In this document: positions 1 through 11,350 of the stretch, one piece after another
Position numbering within the stretch: position 1 is the first letter of the stretch
Layout: the number at the start of each line of letters is the position of its first letter
Source of the DNA: Cristatella mucedo
Taxonomy: Eukaryota; Bryozoa; Phylactolaemata; Cristatellidae
Assembly (NCBI GenBank): GCA_009760855.2
Contig: WPIO01000040.1
Span: 237,501 to 301,500 of the forward strand
DNA length: 64,000 nt
Reading direction: 5' to 3'
Made by a program: the position numbers and the translations under genes
The notes under the pieces: generated by a model
Told to the model about the DNA's origin: nothing
The model's input: the letters and a program-made list of their open reading frames with translations, nothing else
Databases searched by the model: none

Positions 1-596
1 CAGCGATTAGGTCGCACTTTTAGTCCGGTGGTTGTGCTTTGGCATACGATTTCTGAGAGCTACCATGCCGCCGCGAGGTCGCCGGCGGCAGCAGCGTGCA
101 TGAAGCGGCCTGGCAGGTCAGGAGCTGGCTAAACGAGGAATCAATTAAAAGATAAGATCTTGCGCCTTTTTGTGCGACCCGTGGAATCCTTTCATCGTAG
201 GCCAGATTTTTCTGGCTTGCTGTAACTAATTGAACGGAGCGTTTATAGCTTGGCTCTTCACGCAACTCCGTCCCAACAGCCGTTCGGCATTCGGCAGGAT
301 GAAAGACCTCGTGGACTTTGTGTGCATGCGGGTGAGGCAGGAATTAAACAGCCTGTAGATTGCTGCCGCTTGCGGCATTGTGTCGCATTCAGCAGCTGAA
401 GCTCGTGTCGGTCAGCCGGGAAGCTGGCCCTGCCCTTTATTCTTCTGCTTTTGCTTGCTCGGCCCGATGCGAATAATCGTCCGCATTTCAGTAAACCGCA
501 TTTCAGTAAACCGCAATTGCACTCTACTGGTCGTGTCAGTAGTGCCGAGTATGCATGCATCAGGATACCGGGTCGCCTCATGCCTAGTATTTTGTG

Positions 597-606
597 CGCG
601 CACACG

Positions 607-658
<52 letters not shown>
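597..658. repeat. (CA)n microsatellite
   Basis: Alternating CA, with a few CG interruptions at the left end. Open frames through it on both strands (poly-Cys-Val, poly-His-Thr) are artefacts. Confidence 0.95.
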
Positions 659-660
<2 letters not shown>

Positions 661-664
661 GAGT

Positions 665-840
665 GTTGGTGATAAAAGCCTTTGCTCTTAAACTGTGGAA
701 CTCACTTCCACGATTCTTACAAAACGACATCTACTCCTGCTGTCGACTGTGGCATACCTTTTCCAGACGCCGCGAGCTTCTGCTTGCACTCTGCTACTCA
801 CTACCACCCCAGCCGCCCTCCCTGACTCAGCTCTGCTTCT
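665..840 (+). mobile_element. LINE-B 3' coding fragment
   Basis: One frame reads a short form of the L2/CR1 reverse-transcriptase C-terminus (LWNSLPRFLQND), followed by sequence matching the same part of the copies at 44597-44870 and 47575-48110. It is truncated at both ends and is a dead retrotransposon fragment. Confidence 0.6.
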
Positions 841-1039
841 CATTTTCTCTTGTTTTGCATGAGATGACGACGTCTGTCGGCTTCCAAATGCGTACCCGAA
901 AGCCGCCGCCCGGGCTTTGAGTGTGCTATAGAAAACCCTCATGTGTAGCACCCATATAGTCTTTGTAGTTTAATGACATCACACATGGAGATGCATTGCA
1001 TTTCACGTGCACGCACACGCACGAACACGCTCCCCTCTC

Positions 1040-1915
1040 TCTATCAGACCGAGGTGGCGGCTCGCATTTCGTTTTGCTGCTCTGCGGGCGGTTCGTGCTG
1101 TGTGCTGTGGTTGGCTGGCTGCTGCCCTCGGCCTGTAGCAGATGCGAGGCTCGTCGGCGCAGAGGGAGAAGTTGAGATTAGGAGCCAATTATTCGACATC
1201 CTTCGATAGCACGGGCTTGTCGACAAGAGGCCACCGGTCCTGCATCCTTCGTCATCGACAGATCGGGACAGACAGGTTCGCGCCGGCCGGTCGGACGAGG
1301 GTGTTGAATGGCCCGCGTCCTTGAAAGATTGCCTGCATTTTTCATAAAAAAAAACAGGTCCGTCGAGCGTCGCCGAAGGAATCTGATCGCCCTGCGTAGT
1401 CACAGGGCGATCGATGCGAACCGTGCGTGCTCCGCTTGTGGCCGCTGTTTTTCGCCTTTCACTTTTCCTTGCGTTCACTGGCCTCGAGCTGTGGTGCTCT
1501 GAGCTTCACCAAGGCGTGGCAAGCAGTCCATAAGATTTCTTTCCTTCTTTCTGCTGACGTCTCGACTTTCTCGGCGCTCGTTTAAAAGGAGCGTCGTCCC
1601 TGTGAACTGAGAGGGCTGCTCATTCCCCCCCCCCGCCCGAGCTTCGTAGTTAAATCGGCGATCCGAGGCGCAGCTCGAGCGTTCACGGCTCGAAAGCCCG
1701 TTATTCTTGGAAGGAGGGAAAGCCCGTTATTCTGGGAAGGCTGGATGTAGCGGATCGCTTGGGCGAGTCCTAGCCTCAGATGTGTGACCTTGGCCTTCAG
1801 CCTTGGCAAGCCACGCTTTCTTAGATAGCCACGGCCAGGCCGGTCGTGCCGTCAGCGTGGCAGAGCGACTGTAGTGCAGTGAGAATACGGCAAGCTGCAG
1901 TCTAGCATAGCTGCT
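1040..1915. other. GC-rich stretch, no recognised gene
   Basis: Short open frames occur on both strands, but none has a recognisable domain or matching splice signals. A C-run lies near 1626 and a short direct repeat (AAAGCCCGTTATTCT) at about 1691-1735. It may be regulatory or intronic; nothing firmer can be said. Confidence 0.3.
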
Positions 1916-1964
1916 AGGAAACAGCCCCAGTCAGGGAATAGGCGCGATCTGCTGGGTCTTTTAA

Positions 1965-2157
1965 AATAAATAAATAAATAATAAACCCTAGCTGATTGAA
2001 CAGCCTCTTTTTGTTTTGCGACAGAAGAGCTTTTACGGCTATCACCACTGCTTGCAGTGGTGATAAAGAATCGCCCACCGCAGGAATCGAACCCACGACC
2101 TCGGGGCTGAGGTCATGAAAGCAACCGCCTTACCTAGTGTGCCATCACGGCTCACCT
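1965..2157 (-). mobile_element. SINE-A copy
   Basis: Read on the minus strand, the tRNA-like head (GGCACACTAGGTAAGGCGG) is followed by a near-perfect Pol III B box (GGTTCGATTCC). Then come the family's hairpin around CACTGCAAGC, the CAAAAAGAGGCTGTT segment and an ATTTATTT-type tail. The same layout recurs at 6139, 13363, 23185 and 27468. Confidence 0.85.
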
Positions 2158-2184
2158 GCGTAGAGCCTGATTGAATGTGTCGTA

Positions 2185-2745
2185 TACTTGCTCGTTTCTA
2201 TCGAAATAAGACTTCAATAGACTTCAAGGCTTTGCCGCTCACTTTCTGGTCCCGTCATTCTTTGACTCCAGCCTACCTATCAGATCTACTGCCCCACCAG
2301 GCTAAGCATCGTACCGCCCGCGTTTCGGAATCTAGCTGTTTATCTAAACCTCGTGCGAACCTCAAATTCTTTGGACACCGTGTCTTTAGTTCATACGCTC
2401 CCGACGCCTGGAACTCACTCCCGACTTTCGTCACGACATCCCCTGACGTGACCACACTTAAAAGAACTTAAAAACACATTTGGGCAGCATTTAGTGGGGC
2501 ACTGTGATTCGTTCTTCATGTGCTTATGCGTGCTGACACTGTGCATGCTGCCACTAACCACATTTGCATGCTGTCCCTGTGTATGTCACCCCTAACCATG
2601 TTATTATTGTCGTTTATTGAGCACGCTACCACTAACCATGCAATCGTTTCTTTTGTTTCTTTTGCAGCAATTGTAAAGCCACTAGAAAGAGATTGAGTTC
2701 TGTGAGGGCGCTTTATCATGTGTGCTATTATTATTGTTATAGTTG
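2185..2745 (+). mobile_element. LINE-A 3' end
   Basis: An open frame holds the C-terminal tail of an L2/CR1-like reverse transcriptase (IDFKALPLTF, PAYLSDLLPHQAKHRT, AWNSLPTF). It is followed by a 3' UTR with repeated GTGCTGACAC / CCACTAACCA motifs, the GAGTTCTGTGAGGGCGCTTT box and an ATT-rich tail. It is heavily 5' truncated. Confidence 0.85.
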
Positions 2746-3889
2746 AACTGATCACTTGCAAAGCTAGATGTTTAGGTATCGCACTAAATCACTGTTTAGC
2801 GCTTGTTCTGTAGTTCGTATGTACGTATGTATGTATATATTGTATGCCGGCTCCTGACTTGTGACCGTAAGGTCAAGGGAGCGTGTAGTTTGTATGTATG
2901 TATTGTATGTCTGATAAGCCACTGGTGAGCTGTTAGAAGCACCGCCGAGAGGGGCTGGTGCACAGCTGTGGTCCGCCTGTGATGTGGTATGGACACAGGC
3001 CGGTAACCAGCTGGTGGCCAGATGGCGGATTCACCATCAGGGTCGGCCGGTGCAACGTTGTGGTCGATGAGTCATCAGAGTCAACCAGGGGAGGGGAGTC
3101 GTGTGAGAGCAGGGGCCGAGGGAAGCCGTTCGCTCTTCGGCTCCGTGCGTTAGTAATAAACTGTCCGTGTTGGGAATCGGCTGTCTCTCTGCTGTGTGAC
3201 CAAACTACATGTTCTAAAGTTAGCAGTGAGAAGTCTGCCCCCACAGCGTTCGTCAACCGAGGAAGGGATCACTGGTCGCTATGAAGATCTACCGATTACC
3301 GATGTGGTGGTGTCAGCGGCAGTGAGGGATCGTTCGTGAGCCGTCGCTAGGCATTCTATGTTTAGCTAATCGCGGGCAAGAGTTGGATGGATTCAAAGTA
3401 GCTGAGAGTGATTTATCGAGCTCTATCTTATACCTAGAGGCAGAGGAGCTGTCCAAACCCTGCGAGCGTACCCATAGCAACCTTATGTATGAGCGATAGA
3501 GGTCTGAGTTTCTTAGATATTCATTAGTACATACATTACGCCGATTATGGAACTGCATAGCAAAAGACAATTAGTGCATCTCTCGCTCTTGGAAACCCTA
3601 AGCGAGGGTTGTGCTGCTTCTCCTAGTAGCTATGGTTGCAAGAGAGAACGTGCCTCGTTCTGCGAGGGTTCGCTGCGGCTACGTAAAGCAAGTGTTTGTC
3701 TAATATTCGCCTGCATCTCGGCTCGCAATGTCTCCAGCAATTAGAAAAAACTGCTTTTAGTAGGTCTGATCTGTTTTTAATAGTCTGCCAGCTCCCGTCG
3801 TTCACCCAAGTTCCGCTTACCATCAGCTTACGCCCGCGTACCGTAATCCTCGAGTCAACCGACCGACGCAAAGCTTAAATAAATAAACA

Positions 3890-3890
<1 letters not shown>
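2746..3890. other. Intergenic, no gene seen
   Basis: This stretch has TATG-rich runs near 2815-2910 and short chance open frames on both strands. I recognise no coding, RNA or repeat family. Confidence 0.3.
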
Positions 3891-3994
<104 letters not shown>

Positions 3995-4054
3995 GAATAT
4001 GTATACTAGAGCTCACTGCCTGTGGACTCGCTTCGCTGAGTCATAGAAGAGAAT

Positions 4055-4165
4055 TACACGTCTATATCGTATGCAGCAGAGGTCGAGCCCTCGACCTCAG
4101 TGGTGGTCAAAGGCGAGCACCTTACCCGTAGGCCAAAGCAGAGCGGCTTGAGATAGAATCTCCTT
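4055..4165 (-). mobile_element. SINE-B copy, degenerate
   Basis: On the minus strand it reads a tRNA-like head (TTGGCCTACGGGTAAGGTGC) and a B-box-like GGTCGAGGGCTCGACC. The LINE-like tail is poorly preserved. Confidence 0.55.
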
Positions 4166-4546
4166 ACTCCGTGGATATCATAGGCTGGCATGGACATACT
4201 TGCGGAGCACGTGCCGCTCGTGATGCACCTCGATACCAGCCCCGCAGGTGTTCGGCAGGAAAGGCCTACAGGAATGAATATGGGTACAATATATGTGCGA
4301 ACGTGTATTGTGGCCATATTAGTTTATTATTTGCACGGCCCCTAACAATACGAGTATTCCCCAGAGGGGAACTGAGTGCACGCACGCATACATGCAAGTG
4401 TCGTCGTGCATAGACTTATCTGCATCGAGTATGTCTATGTCTTTCGGAGGTAGTTAGAGCCGGGACTGCACGTAGCGTCGAAGGCTGCCCTGCCCAATCA
4501 GGCGGCGAATCCCGAGCAGTGCTAAGCGAAGTCATTTCCGTTCCAG

Positions 4547-4947
4547 GTGTCGTGGAGGCACGTTGACTTGGAAAACTCTTTGCCGGGTGCTCCGAAGGTG
4601 CGAACGACGCGTACAACCGACGCTGAATATCTTATGCTTGGGAGATCAGGCAAAGCTTCAGCCATTGAATCGAAAACCAATCTAGCGCCCGAGGCGCAAG
4701 GCGTTTACGGTGGAAAAGAAAATGGCGGCTCGGCGACTACTGAAGCAGATACCGCTGGGAGCCTCACGCCCCTACGACACACGGCGTCATCATTGAATGC
4801 CGCCGCAGACGCCAGGCGAATGGACAATCGAAAAAGCACCGCGAAAAAGGCTGGTGATTCAGCTACAGGGGCTGCTAGGCCAGTCCTGGCAGCTCGGATG
4901 AGTAAGACGGCGGTACCGGAGATGAATGTCACAGTCTTCAATGACAA
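4547..4947 (+). CDS. GT92 glycosyltransferase gene 1, stem exon
   Basis: This is the penultimate coding exon of the glycosyltransferase that ends at 7635. It opens after a pyrimidine-rich acceptor (CATTTCCGTTCCAG) with the frame starting in phase 0 at GTG. It ends ...FND plus two bases, directly before a GTGAGTG donor, so it is phase 2. About 133 residues are low in hydrophobics and rich in Ala, Ser, Thr, Lys and Glu, as expected of the flexible luminal stem between membrane anchor and catalytic domain. Gene 2 has the same exon at 30139-30521, with matching phases and a matching end (NVTVFNDK against NTLAFSDK) but otherwise little similarity. No initiator ATG or membrane segment lies in this exon, so at least one exon upstream is missing from this annotation. 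An ATG inside it (near 4634) is an alternative start, but that would leave no anchor. Confidence 0.7.
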
Positions 4948-4959
4948 GTGAGTGCGTGG

Positions 4960-5046
4960 CTAGGCTAGGCAAGGCAAGGCAAGGCAAGGCAAGGCAAGGC
5001 TAGGCAAGGCTAGGCAAGGCAAGGCAAGGCAAGGCAAGGCAAGGCA
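4960..5046. repeat. (AAGGC)n tandem repeat
   Basis: A pentamer array with occasional TAGGC variants lies just inside the intron of GT92 gene 1. Confidence 0.95.
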
Positions 5047-5327
5047 GCCGAGTCCTATTTCTACCAGACTTAAGCGTACCTTAGAGATATGCAAGACTGA
5101 CGAAGCACAAACTATTTTTTACCTGCCCCCAAATATGTTCTGAATCTGGGACAATCCACGTAAAATCGCAATTACGCGGGTATTCGCACATTTGCAAATA
5201 TAGGGGTACATATTTTTATTTATGCAAATGTATATACACACATAGGTATGTACTTTGGCCAGAAAAGTTATGCATAACACCCAGCACACCCAGATTTCAT
5301 GCTTCTTGCGAATATGAAAAAAAAACG

Positions 5328-5485
5328 CTGGTTTGGCCCAGCGGTTAAGGTGCTTGCCTCGGTCCAAGGTCAATGTGAATGCATTTAATGGTCAAGGTCG
5401 TGAGCTTGAACCCCGTGGCATAAGTGAAGCGTCTGAATAGAAGTTAAGTTGTCTTAGGACGCTATACAAATTTTATATAAAAAAG
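5328..5485 (+). mobile_element. SINE-B copy in GT92 gene 1 intron
   Basis: It has a tRNA-like head GCTGGTTTGGCCCAGCGGTT with a clear A box, then a decayed B box (GTGAGCTTGAACCCC). The LINE-like tail follows (AAGTTGTCTTAGGACGCTAT then AT-rich). Confidence 0.85.
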
Positions 5486-6138
5486 ACAGCTTCTTTGACG
5501 TTCTAATGGCTATCTAGAACTAAGTGCAATGCCGAAGCAACAAAAGCGATCCGGCGGATGTGACGTGTCAGGCGAAGAAACTACACTACACGAGAAAACC
5601 CACCGACACAAAAAGCCTCAAAAAAATGAGCTCGCCGTGCTAAAAACTGGTGACTGAAATTTTCACACTGCGGGGTATCGATTGCGTCGGTGGGCACTGT
5701 ATACTTAAGAACGCTTTATGAGCTACACGCTTTCCGAAGTAGCTGCGCGACTGTTATGGAATAGCTCAAGCGGGTCTGCATCCACATCCGGAGTGTCTTC
5801 TCTAAATTGGCTCGTCCTCAGCTGACAAAAGGCTTTTTCAAAAGAAATGAGGCACGTCGCAGCCCGAGCACAAAATAACGTCAGTACTGCGATATGACTT
5901 GTCCCAGAGATTGGACATAGTGGAATTGGCGACCGCGCCATTGAGCAACGCCGTAGCGTTCCGCTTTCACCTTTTACAGCAATTTTTGTTGAAACTACAA
6001 GGTCTTGGCGGGGGCGGGGGAGGTGGTGGTGGTTAAGGTGCTTGCTCTTCGCGATTCCGGTCCCGTATTCGTCTCTTGCGAGTGGGAGATCCTACTGCAA
6101 GCGGTGGCGATAGCCGCCGAGGCTCTGCGGAAGCCACG

Positions 6139-6325
6139 GTGAGCCGCGATGGCACACCAGGTAAGGTGGTTGCTTTTCACGACCTCGGAACCGAGGTTGT
6201 GGGTTCGAATCCGGCGGTGGGCGATCCTTTATCGGCACTGCAAGCGGTGATGGTAGCCTGGTAAAGGCTCTTCTGTCGCTACACAAAAAGAGTCTGTTAA
6301 ATCAGATAGTATTTATTTATCCTTT
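6139..6325 (+). mobile_element. SINE-A copy in GT92 gene 1 intron
   Basis: The head is GAGCCGCGATGGCACACCAG, the B box is GGGTTCGAATCC, and the ACTGCAAGCGGTGATGG hairpin and CTCTTCTGTCGCTACACAAA segment follow. The tail is TATTTATTTATCC. It lies about 170 bp upstream of the catalytic-exon acceptor. Confidence 0.9.
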
Positions 6326-6494
6326 ATTTTTATGAACAAGGCTACTGAATGAGCCTTGACCTTTCTCATCAGATTCAGGGTACGGGTGCCAAGTGCGCTT
6401 TTTCTCGCGAGCGCCCGCCATGCTCAAGCTCAAGACGCACTTTGCATGCCGCGCGTGCGCCTGCCTAGGCCGGACGTTTTGAGTTCGCTTGCAG

Positions 6495-7635
6495 GCTGTT
6501 CTTGATCAGCGCCTACGCCGACCGCCGAAAGGGTTCGCCGAGCGTTAAGATCATCGTGTTCGCACACAAGAGTTTCGACGCCGACCTGCACTGCTCGATA
6601 GACGGTCGACGCCACAAAGCGCTCTTGACGTGGATCAACTTCCCGTCCGAGGAGCTCGCCGTTTGGCGGGCCGGCTATCTGGAGTGTCACGTGACCGGCC
6701 TCTCGGCGCATCCGAGCGCGTTCGAATTGTTTGACGGCGTCGGTGGCGAAAGCGTCCGGATGCCGCTCGGCGAGACTCTGCAAGAGTCCAAGGAGCCGCG
6801 GCGAACGTTCGGCCTGTGCGTGAAGAGCGGCTACGGAGCGCCGAGCGCTCTGCGCTTCATCGAGTGGATGGAGCTGCAGTCGCTGCTCGGCGTCGAGCTC
6901 GTCGCGCTGTACGACCAGAACCTGCGAGGACCCGTCTCGAAGGCCATGCGGCACTACGAGGACAGCGGGCGGCTTGTCGTCGTTAAGGACAACAGCAGGC
7001 GGCTGATCGAGCGAGCGCAGCCGCGCTTCGTCGACCTGTTCTCAACCTACGAAGCGACGCGGGCCACGGGCGACGAGCCGTACTCGCAGCTCGAGCTGCT
7101 GTCCATCCAGGACTGCTTTCATCGATTCCGAGGTCTGTTCGAGTACATCGTCGTCGCCGACATCGACGAGGCCATCGTGCCCGCCGACGGCGGCACGCTG
7201 CACGACCTGCTGAGAGCGCTGCGGCGCAGAGCGCCGGCCGCCACGTCCTTCGCGCACCAGTCGGCCGCCTACCTGCCGCACTTCGCCGCCTCGAACTCGA
7301 GCGGCCGCACGTACATGCTCGCGCACACGCGCCGCACCGAGATCACGTGGGACGGCTCCAAGGCGTTCCACAGCACGGCCGACACGGAGAGCCTCAACTG
7401 GCACCGACGCATCGATCCCGGTAGTAACGTGGCGTACGTCGAGCCGTCGGAGGCGTGGCTGCACCACTACCGCGGCTCGTGCAAGGGCTTCTCGTGCGAC
7501 AGCAACGTCAAGGTCATTGATGACGGAATGTCTGTCCTGGGCAAATTCGCGGCCGCCCTGTCGTCGAGGGTCGCCGAGGTCTCGGATAAGCTTTACGACG
7601 ACGGCCAAGCGGCGGTGGTGTATGCGGGAATTTAA
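6495..7635 (+). CDS. GT92 glycosyltransferase gene 1, catalytic exon
   Basis: This terminal exon encodes the whole catalytic domain of a family-92 glycosyltransferase. In animals, characterised members such as nematode GALT-1 add beta-galactose to core fucose in the Golgi; the substrate here is unknown. Splicing to 4947 restores ...FNDKLFLISAY. The exon adds 379 residues before TAA, giving about 513 residues with the stem exon. Family marks in order: FLISAY at the start, FGLCVKSGYG and ALRFIEWMELQSLLGV (the family's Cys-Val-x-P and Glu-Trp region), LYDQNL, DCFHRFRGLFEYIVVADIDE with the acidic DIDE, then WHRRI, HHYRG and KGFSCDSN near the end. The coding region is strongly GC-rich with GC-ending codons. 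The acceptor is GCTTGCAG. No frameshift or stop is visible, so this copy looks functional. Two stretches are nearly identical to gene 2, the rest is diverged. Confidence 0.88.
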
Positions 7636-8010
7636 ATGGCAATCGTGAGAGACACGTGTGCCGCCGGACCACTAACTGGATCGAGCTTTCGGGCGGCTTC
7701 GCCTCTCAGCTCTCTGTCTTGTGGTATGGCTCGCTGTGGCGGGCGAAGAAGTATTTATTGCCTACGCTGCGTCAAGCTTCTTGCGCTTGATTGGCTGCCA
7801 TAGCTCATCAAGGTATCATGGGAAGGTTAGCTTCCGGTGCGGCGGTCTATTGAATTCAGTCATCCCACATGCGGCTTTCATAAAGCGAGTTGGGCGAGCG
7901 ATGCTTGAAGGCGTATTACTAATAGCCAGCTACGACGTGCCGCGCTTTTATGTAGTATGGGCATGTTAGCGTCAGTTTAAGCTAGTAAGCTTTCACACGG
8001 CACGACTGAT
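7636..8010 (+). other. 3' flank of GT92 gene 1
   Basis: This region should contain the 3' UTR. I see no unambiguous AATAAA signal and no further gene, only one short chance frame (7721-7969) with no recognisable domain. Confidence 0.3.
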
Positions 8011-8019
8011 GTGACTCTC

Positions 8020-8088
8020 GCACAAACACACACACACACACACGCACGCACGCACGCACACACACACACACACATATATATATTCTTA
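8020..8088. repeat. (CA)n microsatellite
   Basis: CA repeats interrupted by CACG units, ending in a short TA run. Confidence 0.95.
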
Positions 8089-8619
8089 TTCTCTGGCAAT
8101 CGTGAATATGTCAGCGTTTCGAGGACCTGGAATGCTTGCTGCCTTTCTCAAGTGAAGCTGTGCATGCGTTTCGGAGCACAGCACTGTTGGATGAAATGAC
8201 GTCAGTTCGACCAAGTCTCGCGACGAACGAAGTGTAGAGTGTGGCAAACAGAAAGGCGTCGGAAATTTAAAGCTGGATTTGCGGGAGGGGCCAACTGAGA
8301 GCAACAAGAGCGCCTAGCAAATGGTCGATCGTAGCTCTTAGCCGATGGATATTCGAAAACGTCTCAAGCTTTTTAAAAGATGAAAAGAATTTGAAAGCAT
8401 GCATTCATTGGCTGGGGATGCATGCATTTCAAATCTAGAAAAATATTCCAAACTAATTGCGACTGCACTTCATTAGTCAAACACACATGTTCAGATCCAT
8501 TTTACATGATAGTCAAAGCTATGATCCCGATCTTCAGCACTACTAGACATAAAAGGGAAATCACACTGTTTCGGGAGCTTTCATTTCTAATATTTTACCT
8601 ACTCTATTCATGTAACTGT

Positions 8620-9560
8620 TTAGGAGATTAGGAAATTGACATTCGTTTTTCCAGCTCCACTAATAACTTTAAATCCAACTGGAATTCTAGTTAACGCGGC
8701 TTGATATCTTCAACCTCCATTAACATTAACTAACCCAATGTCGTCTGCTGGTAGCGTAATATTCACATTTTGAGACAAATTTACAAATTTATTGCCTCCA
8801 ACTATATGTACAAGAAACGATTGTTATAGGACTTTTGTCAACGGTTGTCCAGGTATAGCTGATAGAGAAAGGTATTTCATCTTGCAACATAGTTCCAGCT
8901 AATGATAGCACTACTACGTCGCTAACTCTTCTAGCACTAGCTGTGTCAGCATAGGATTTGTTAACATAGTCTGTTGGCTTGGTGGAATTGGTTATGCTAC
9001 TATTTCTAGTGTCTAGGGAACTACAGGAACTAATTTAGAAAACATCTCGTTTCATATCTCCATAGGTAACGCAGAAGTTATCACCTAGAGTGGAAGGATT
9101 AGTAGAAGTGGTGTTCCAATACGTAGATGTTATAGCGAATCATTCCATATTAAAATATCCAGTCATCGTATCGCCAGATTTGTTAAATTTAATCCAGTTG
9201 ACTTTTAACAACAAAATCGCTAGAATTAATAGCAGCGCCAGCGTTAGTCAATATTTTACGTAAACAATTAATTGTGGATGCGGTAACTTTACCTGAAGCG
9301 ATATAATTTTAATGTTTAACAACGCAATTTAAACAAGGAATGCAGATTTTGAATTAACAGAATTACCATTCTTCAATTTCGAATGAATTTAAGCCTAGCA
9401 AGTATTGCGCTTCATATCGCAGAATGATCTTATCTTCAATCGAGCGTCTAGACCATAGGCATTTTATTTCTGCAAGTTTCTTTAGACTTTCTATCGTCAT
9501 TCATACCATCGTGACTACAACGATAACATTCATCTTAAGAGAAGCCATTAGCATTAGTTA
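8620..9560 (-). pseudogene. Viral fibre-like protein, decayed
   Basis: On the minus strand several frames hold the repeating module typical of viral and phage fibres: a K-x-GDTMTG-x-x-x-M turn, then a proline-containing stretch, then D-x-V-x-K-x-Y-x-D. Visible pieces are NKSGDTMTGYFNM near 9160-9205, KPTDYVNKSYAD near 8955-8990, and a beta-rich head with NITLPADDIGLVNVNG near 8730-8775. It ends PVGFKVISGAGKTNVNF before a stop at 8620. Further upstream EDKIILRYEAQYLLGL suggests the N-terminal shaft. Stops and frame changes break it throughout. In such viruses the fibre is a spike or attachment protein; that role is inferred from the module only. A second fibre-like fragment lies at 20650. Confidence 0.6.
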
Positions 9561-9869
9561 GGATACTTTTAAATTTAATTTCAGGTAACTTTGCGACTAT
9601 CGGTTCAAACACTTTTCCGAAAAGTAATGGTGCTCTTAATTCTATAGATTTATTGCTTATGTATTTTTAAACTTTATTACATACCATTTCTTGAATAATG
9701 TTTTCGTCAGCTTTTACATTTCCAAAGACTACATCGGTGCCCAGTATCGAATATACTTCAGATCCATCGATGTTTAATCTCATAAACTCTAACCACTCAT
9801 TGCTATCTCGCTCTATTTATATAAAATGCAAAGTAGTTTAAATTAATAAAAAAGAACTTGAACCGCGCG

Positions 9870-11343
9870 TGGTTTCGATGCTCTCAAAGCAGCTCCATTG
9901 CCATTAACGATGAGATCGAATTCCGTTTAAGAAATAATCATAACGCTGTAAACTTAGCAGTTGGGTTGGTCTTATACTTGATAGTGACATCTAGAATTTT
10001 AGCATTCCTGAGAGATTGCTCGTTAAATCTAAGATTGGTGGCGTGGAAAGGATACAGAGCAACGTAATCAGGAAGACCGATTCTAGTTGCAGCTACGTTT
10101 TTGCTAACACCTGGGAACTGTTTCCTAAACTTGGTGAAATCCATGTAAGCCATCGAGCATTGAGCTTTAGGGAAGCTGTTTATGCGCATCAATGCTGGGT
10201 ACTGGCTTCCACATCAAGATCACTTTAGATCTGTCATGCTTTCTACGTTAGCCTGATTGAATACTGCGTTATTAGCAGCGCAGCTATTCTACTTATTCGT
10301 ATTCTGAAATGCATCTATGAGCTACCTAACTTTTTAATCTTGCGCGCGAACGTTAAGTCTATACGTTTGATGAAAACCATCCGCTATACGTGAAACTGCT
10401 TGCCTTCCGTTTCTGTAAGTGAGCTTAATTCTACCAGTCGACTCTCGCGTTTTATCGATTAGAGATCTCTGTATCGAGATGCTAGGCTTAACTGTATGTA
10501 TAGTTAGGCGAAGTTGTCGATGCCTACTCGAGCACCGCTGGTTGCGTTAGCTGCATGAGTAGCGGGAACAGCAAAATGCAATGCATTCTCAGTCTCCAAA
10601 CGCTCCTCCCTTTAGATCGAGTTGAATGTTTGTGTTATAAATGATGCATGTCTGCGAAGAATCCAGAGATCCTATCCAAAGGTTCCACTGAAGAATTAAT
10701 TCGGCTGAGTTTGAGATAATAGTGCTAGTTCCTCATTGTTTGCCCAAAAGTTTGTTGCACCAGCATCGGCGCATGCATGCAGGATTAGTATAAGAGGCTA
10801 CTGAAACTCAATTACCTCATACCGTTGGAAGATGATAATTTGCGTCCGCAGAACCTTCATCCTTTCTCCAAAACGATGTTAGCCCTTCACCCCTATTATA
10901 ATTATTAGGATACAACATTGTGCCCAGAACTTTCGAAGTTATAGTCATTCAATAGTCAGTATCATAAGATTCAACTTCATCTCTTCCAATTCGCAATCGC
11001 ATTCGATCGAAAGCAGCATGCAGCTCCATCATCGACGGGTGTGACGTCAACTCAGCAGGTGCTTGATAACAAGTACCTGCTCACAGGAGTACCAGCCGTC
11101 TGAGCTGTAGCACTCTTCCAAAGTTTTACACTTCCTTCAACCAACAAGTAAGCACCAGACAGCACAAAGTAATCCCTGTTCCGAGCTACTACAAAGAACC
11201 TTAAAACTCCTCAAGGAATAATTTATGCTTCCAGAGTTCCATCAGCTGGAGGAAAGTTATGTTACTGAATGTCATAGATAGGTGCCGGAGGCAGTTCCCA
11301 ATACTTCATGTGAAACATCTTGCCCAGATCCAAATCCATTATC
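9870..11343 (-). pseudogene. Viral capsid-like structural protein, decayed
   Basis: On the minus strand the N-terminal part, after MDLDLGKMFHM, reads LPPAPIYDIQ and then RDYFVLSGAYLLVEGSVK. This resembles the D-Y-x-x-L-S-x-x-Y-L motif seen near the start of Polinton/adintovirus capsid-associated proteins. At the C-terminal end an intact stretch of 84 residues (9938-10192) reads LYPFHATNLRFNEQSLRNAK and then ILDVTIKYKTNP, the kind of beta-strand ending seen in the same proteins. The centre (10200-10900) is full of stops. Which capsid component it is (major, penton or minor) is not decidable by eye. The order ATPase, structural genes, fibre on one strand supports a virion role. Confidence 0.45.
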
Positions 11344-11350
11344 CCTGTAC

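Noticed and set aside
258-691. Poly-Cys-Val and poly-His-Thr frames
   Set aside because: Produced by the CA repeat.
6139-6260. True tRNA genes at the B-box sites
   Set aside because: The head cannot form a full cloverleaf with a 3' acceptor stem, and each site continues into a repeated SINE body.
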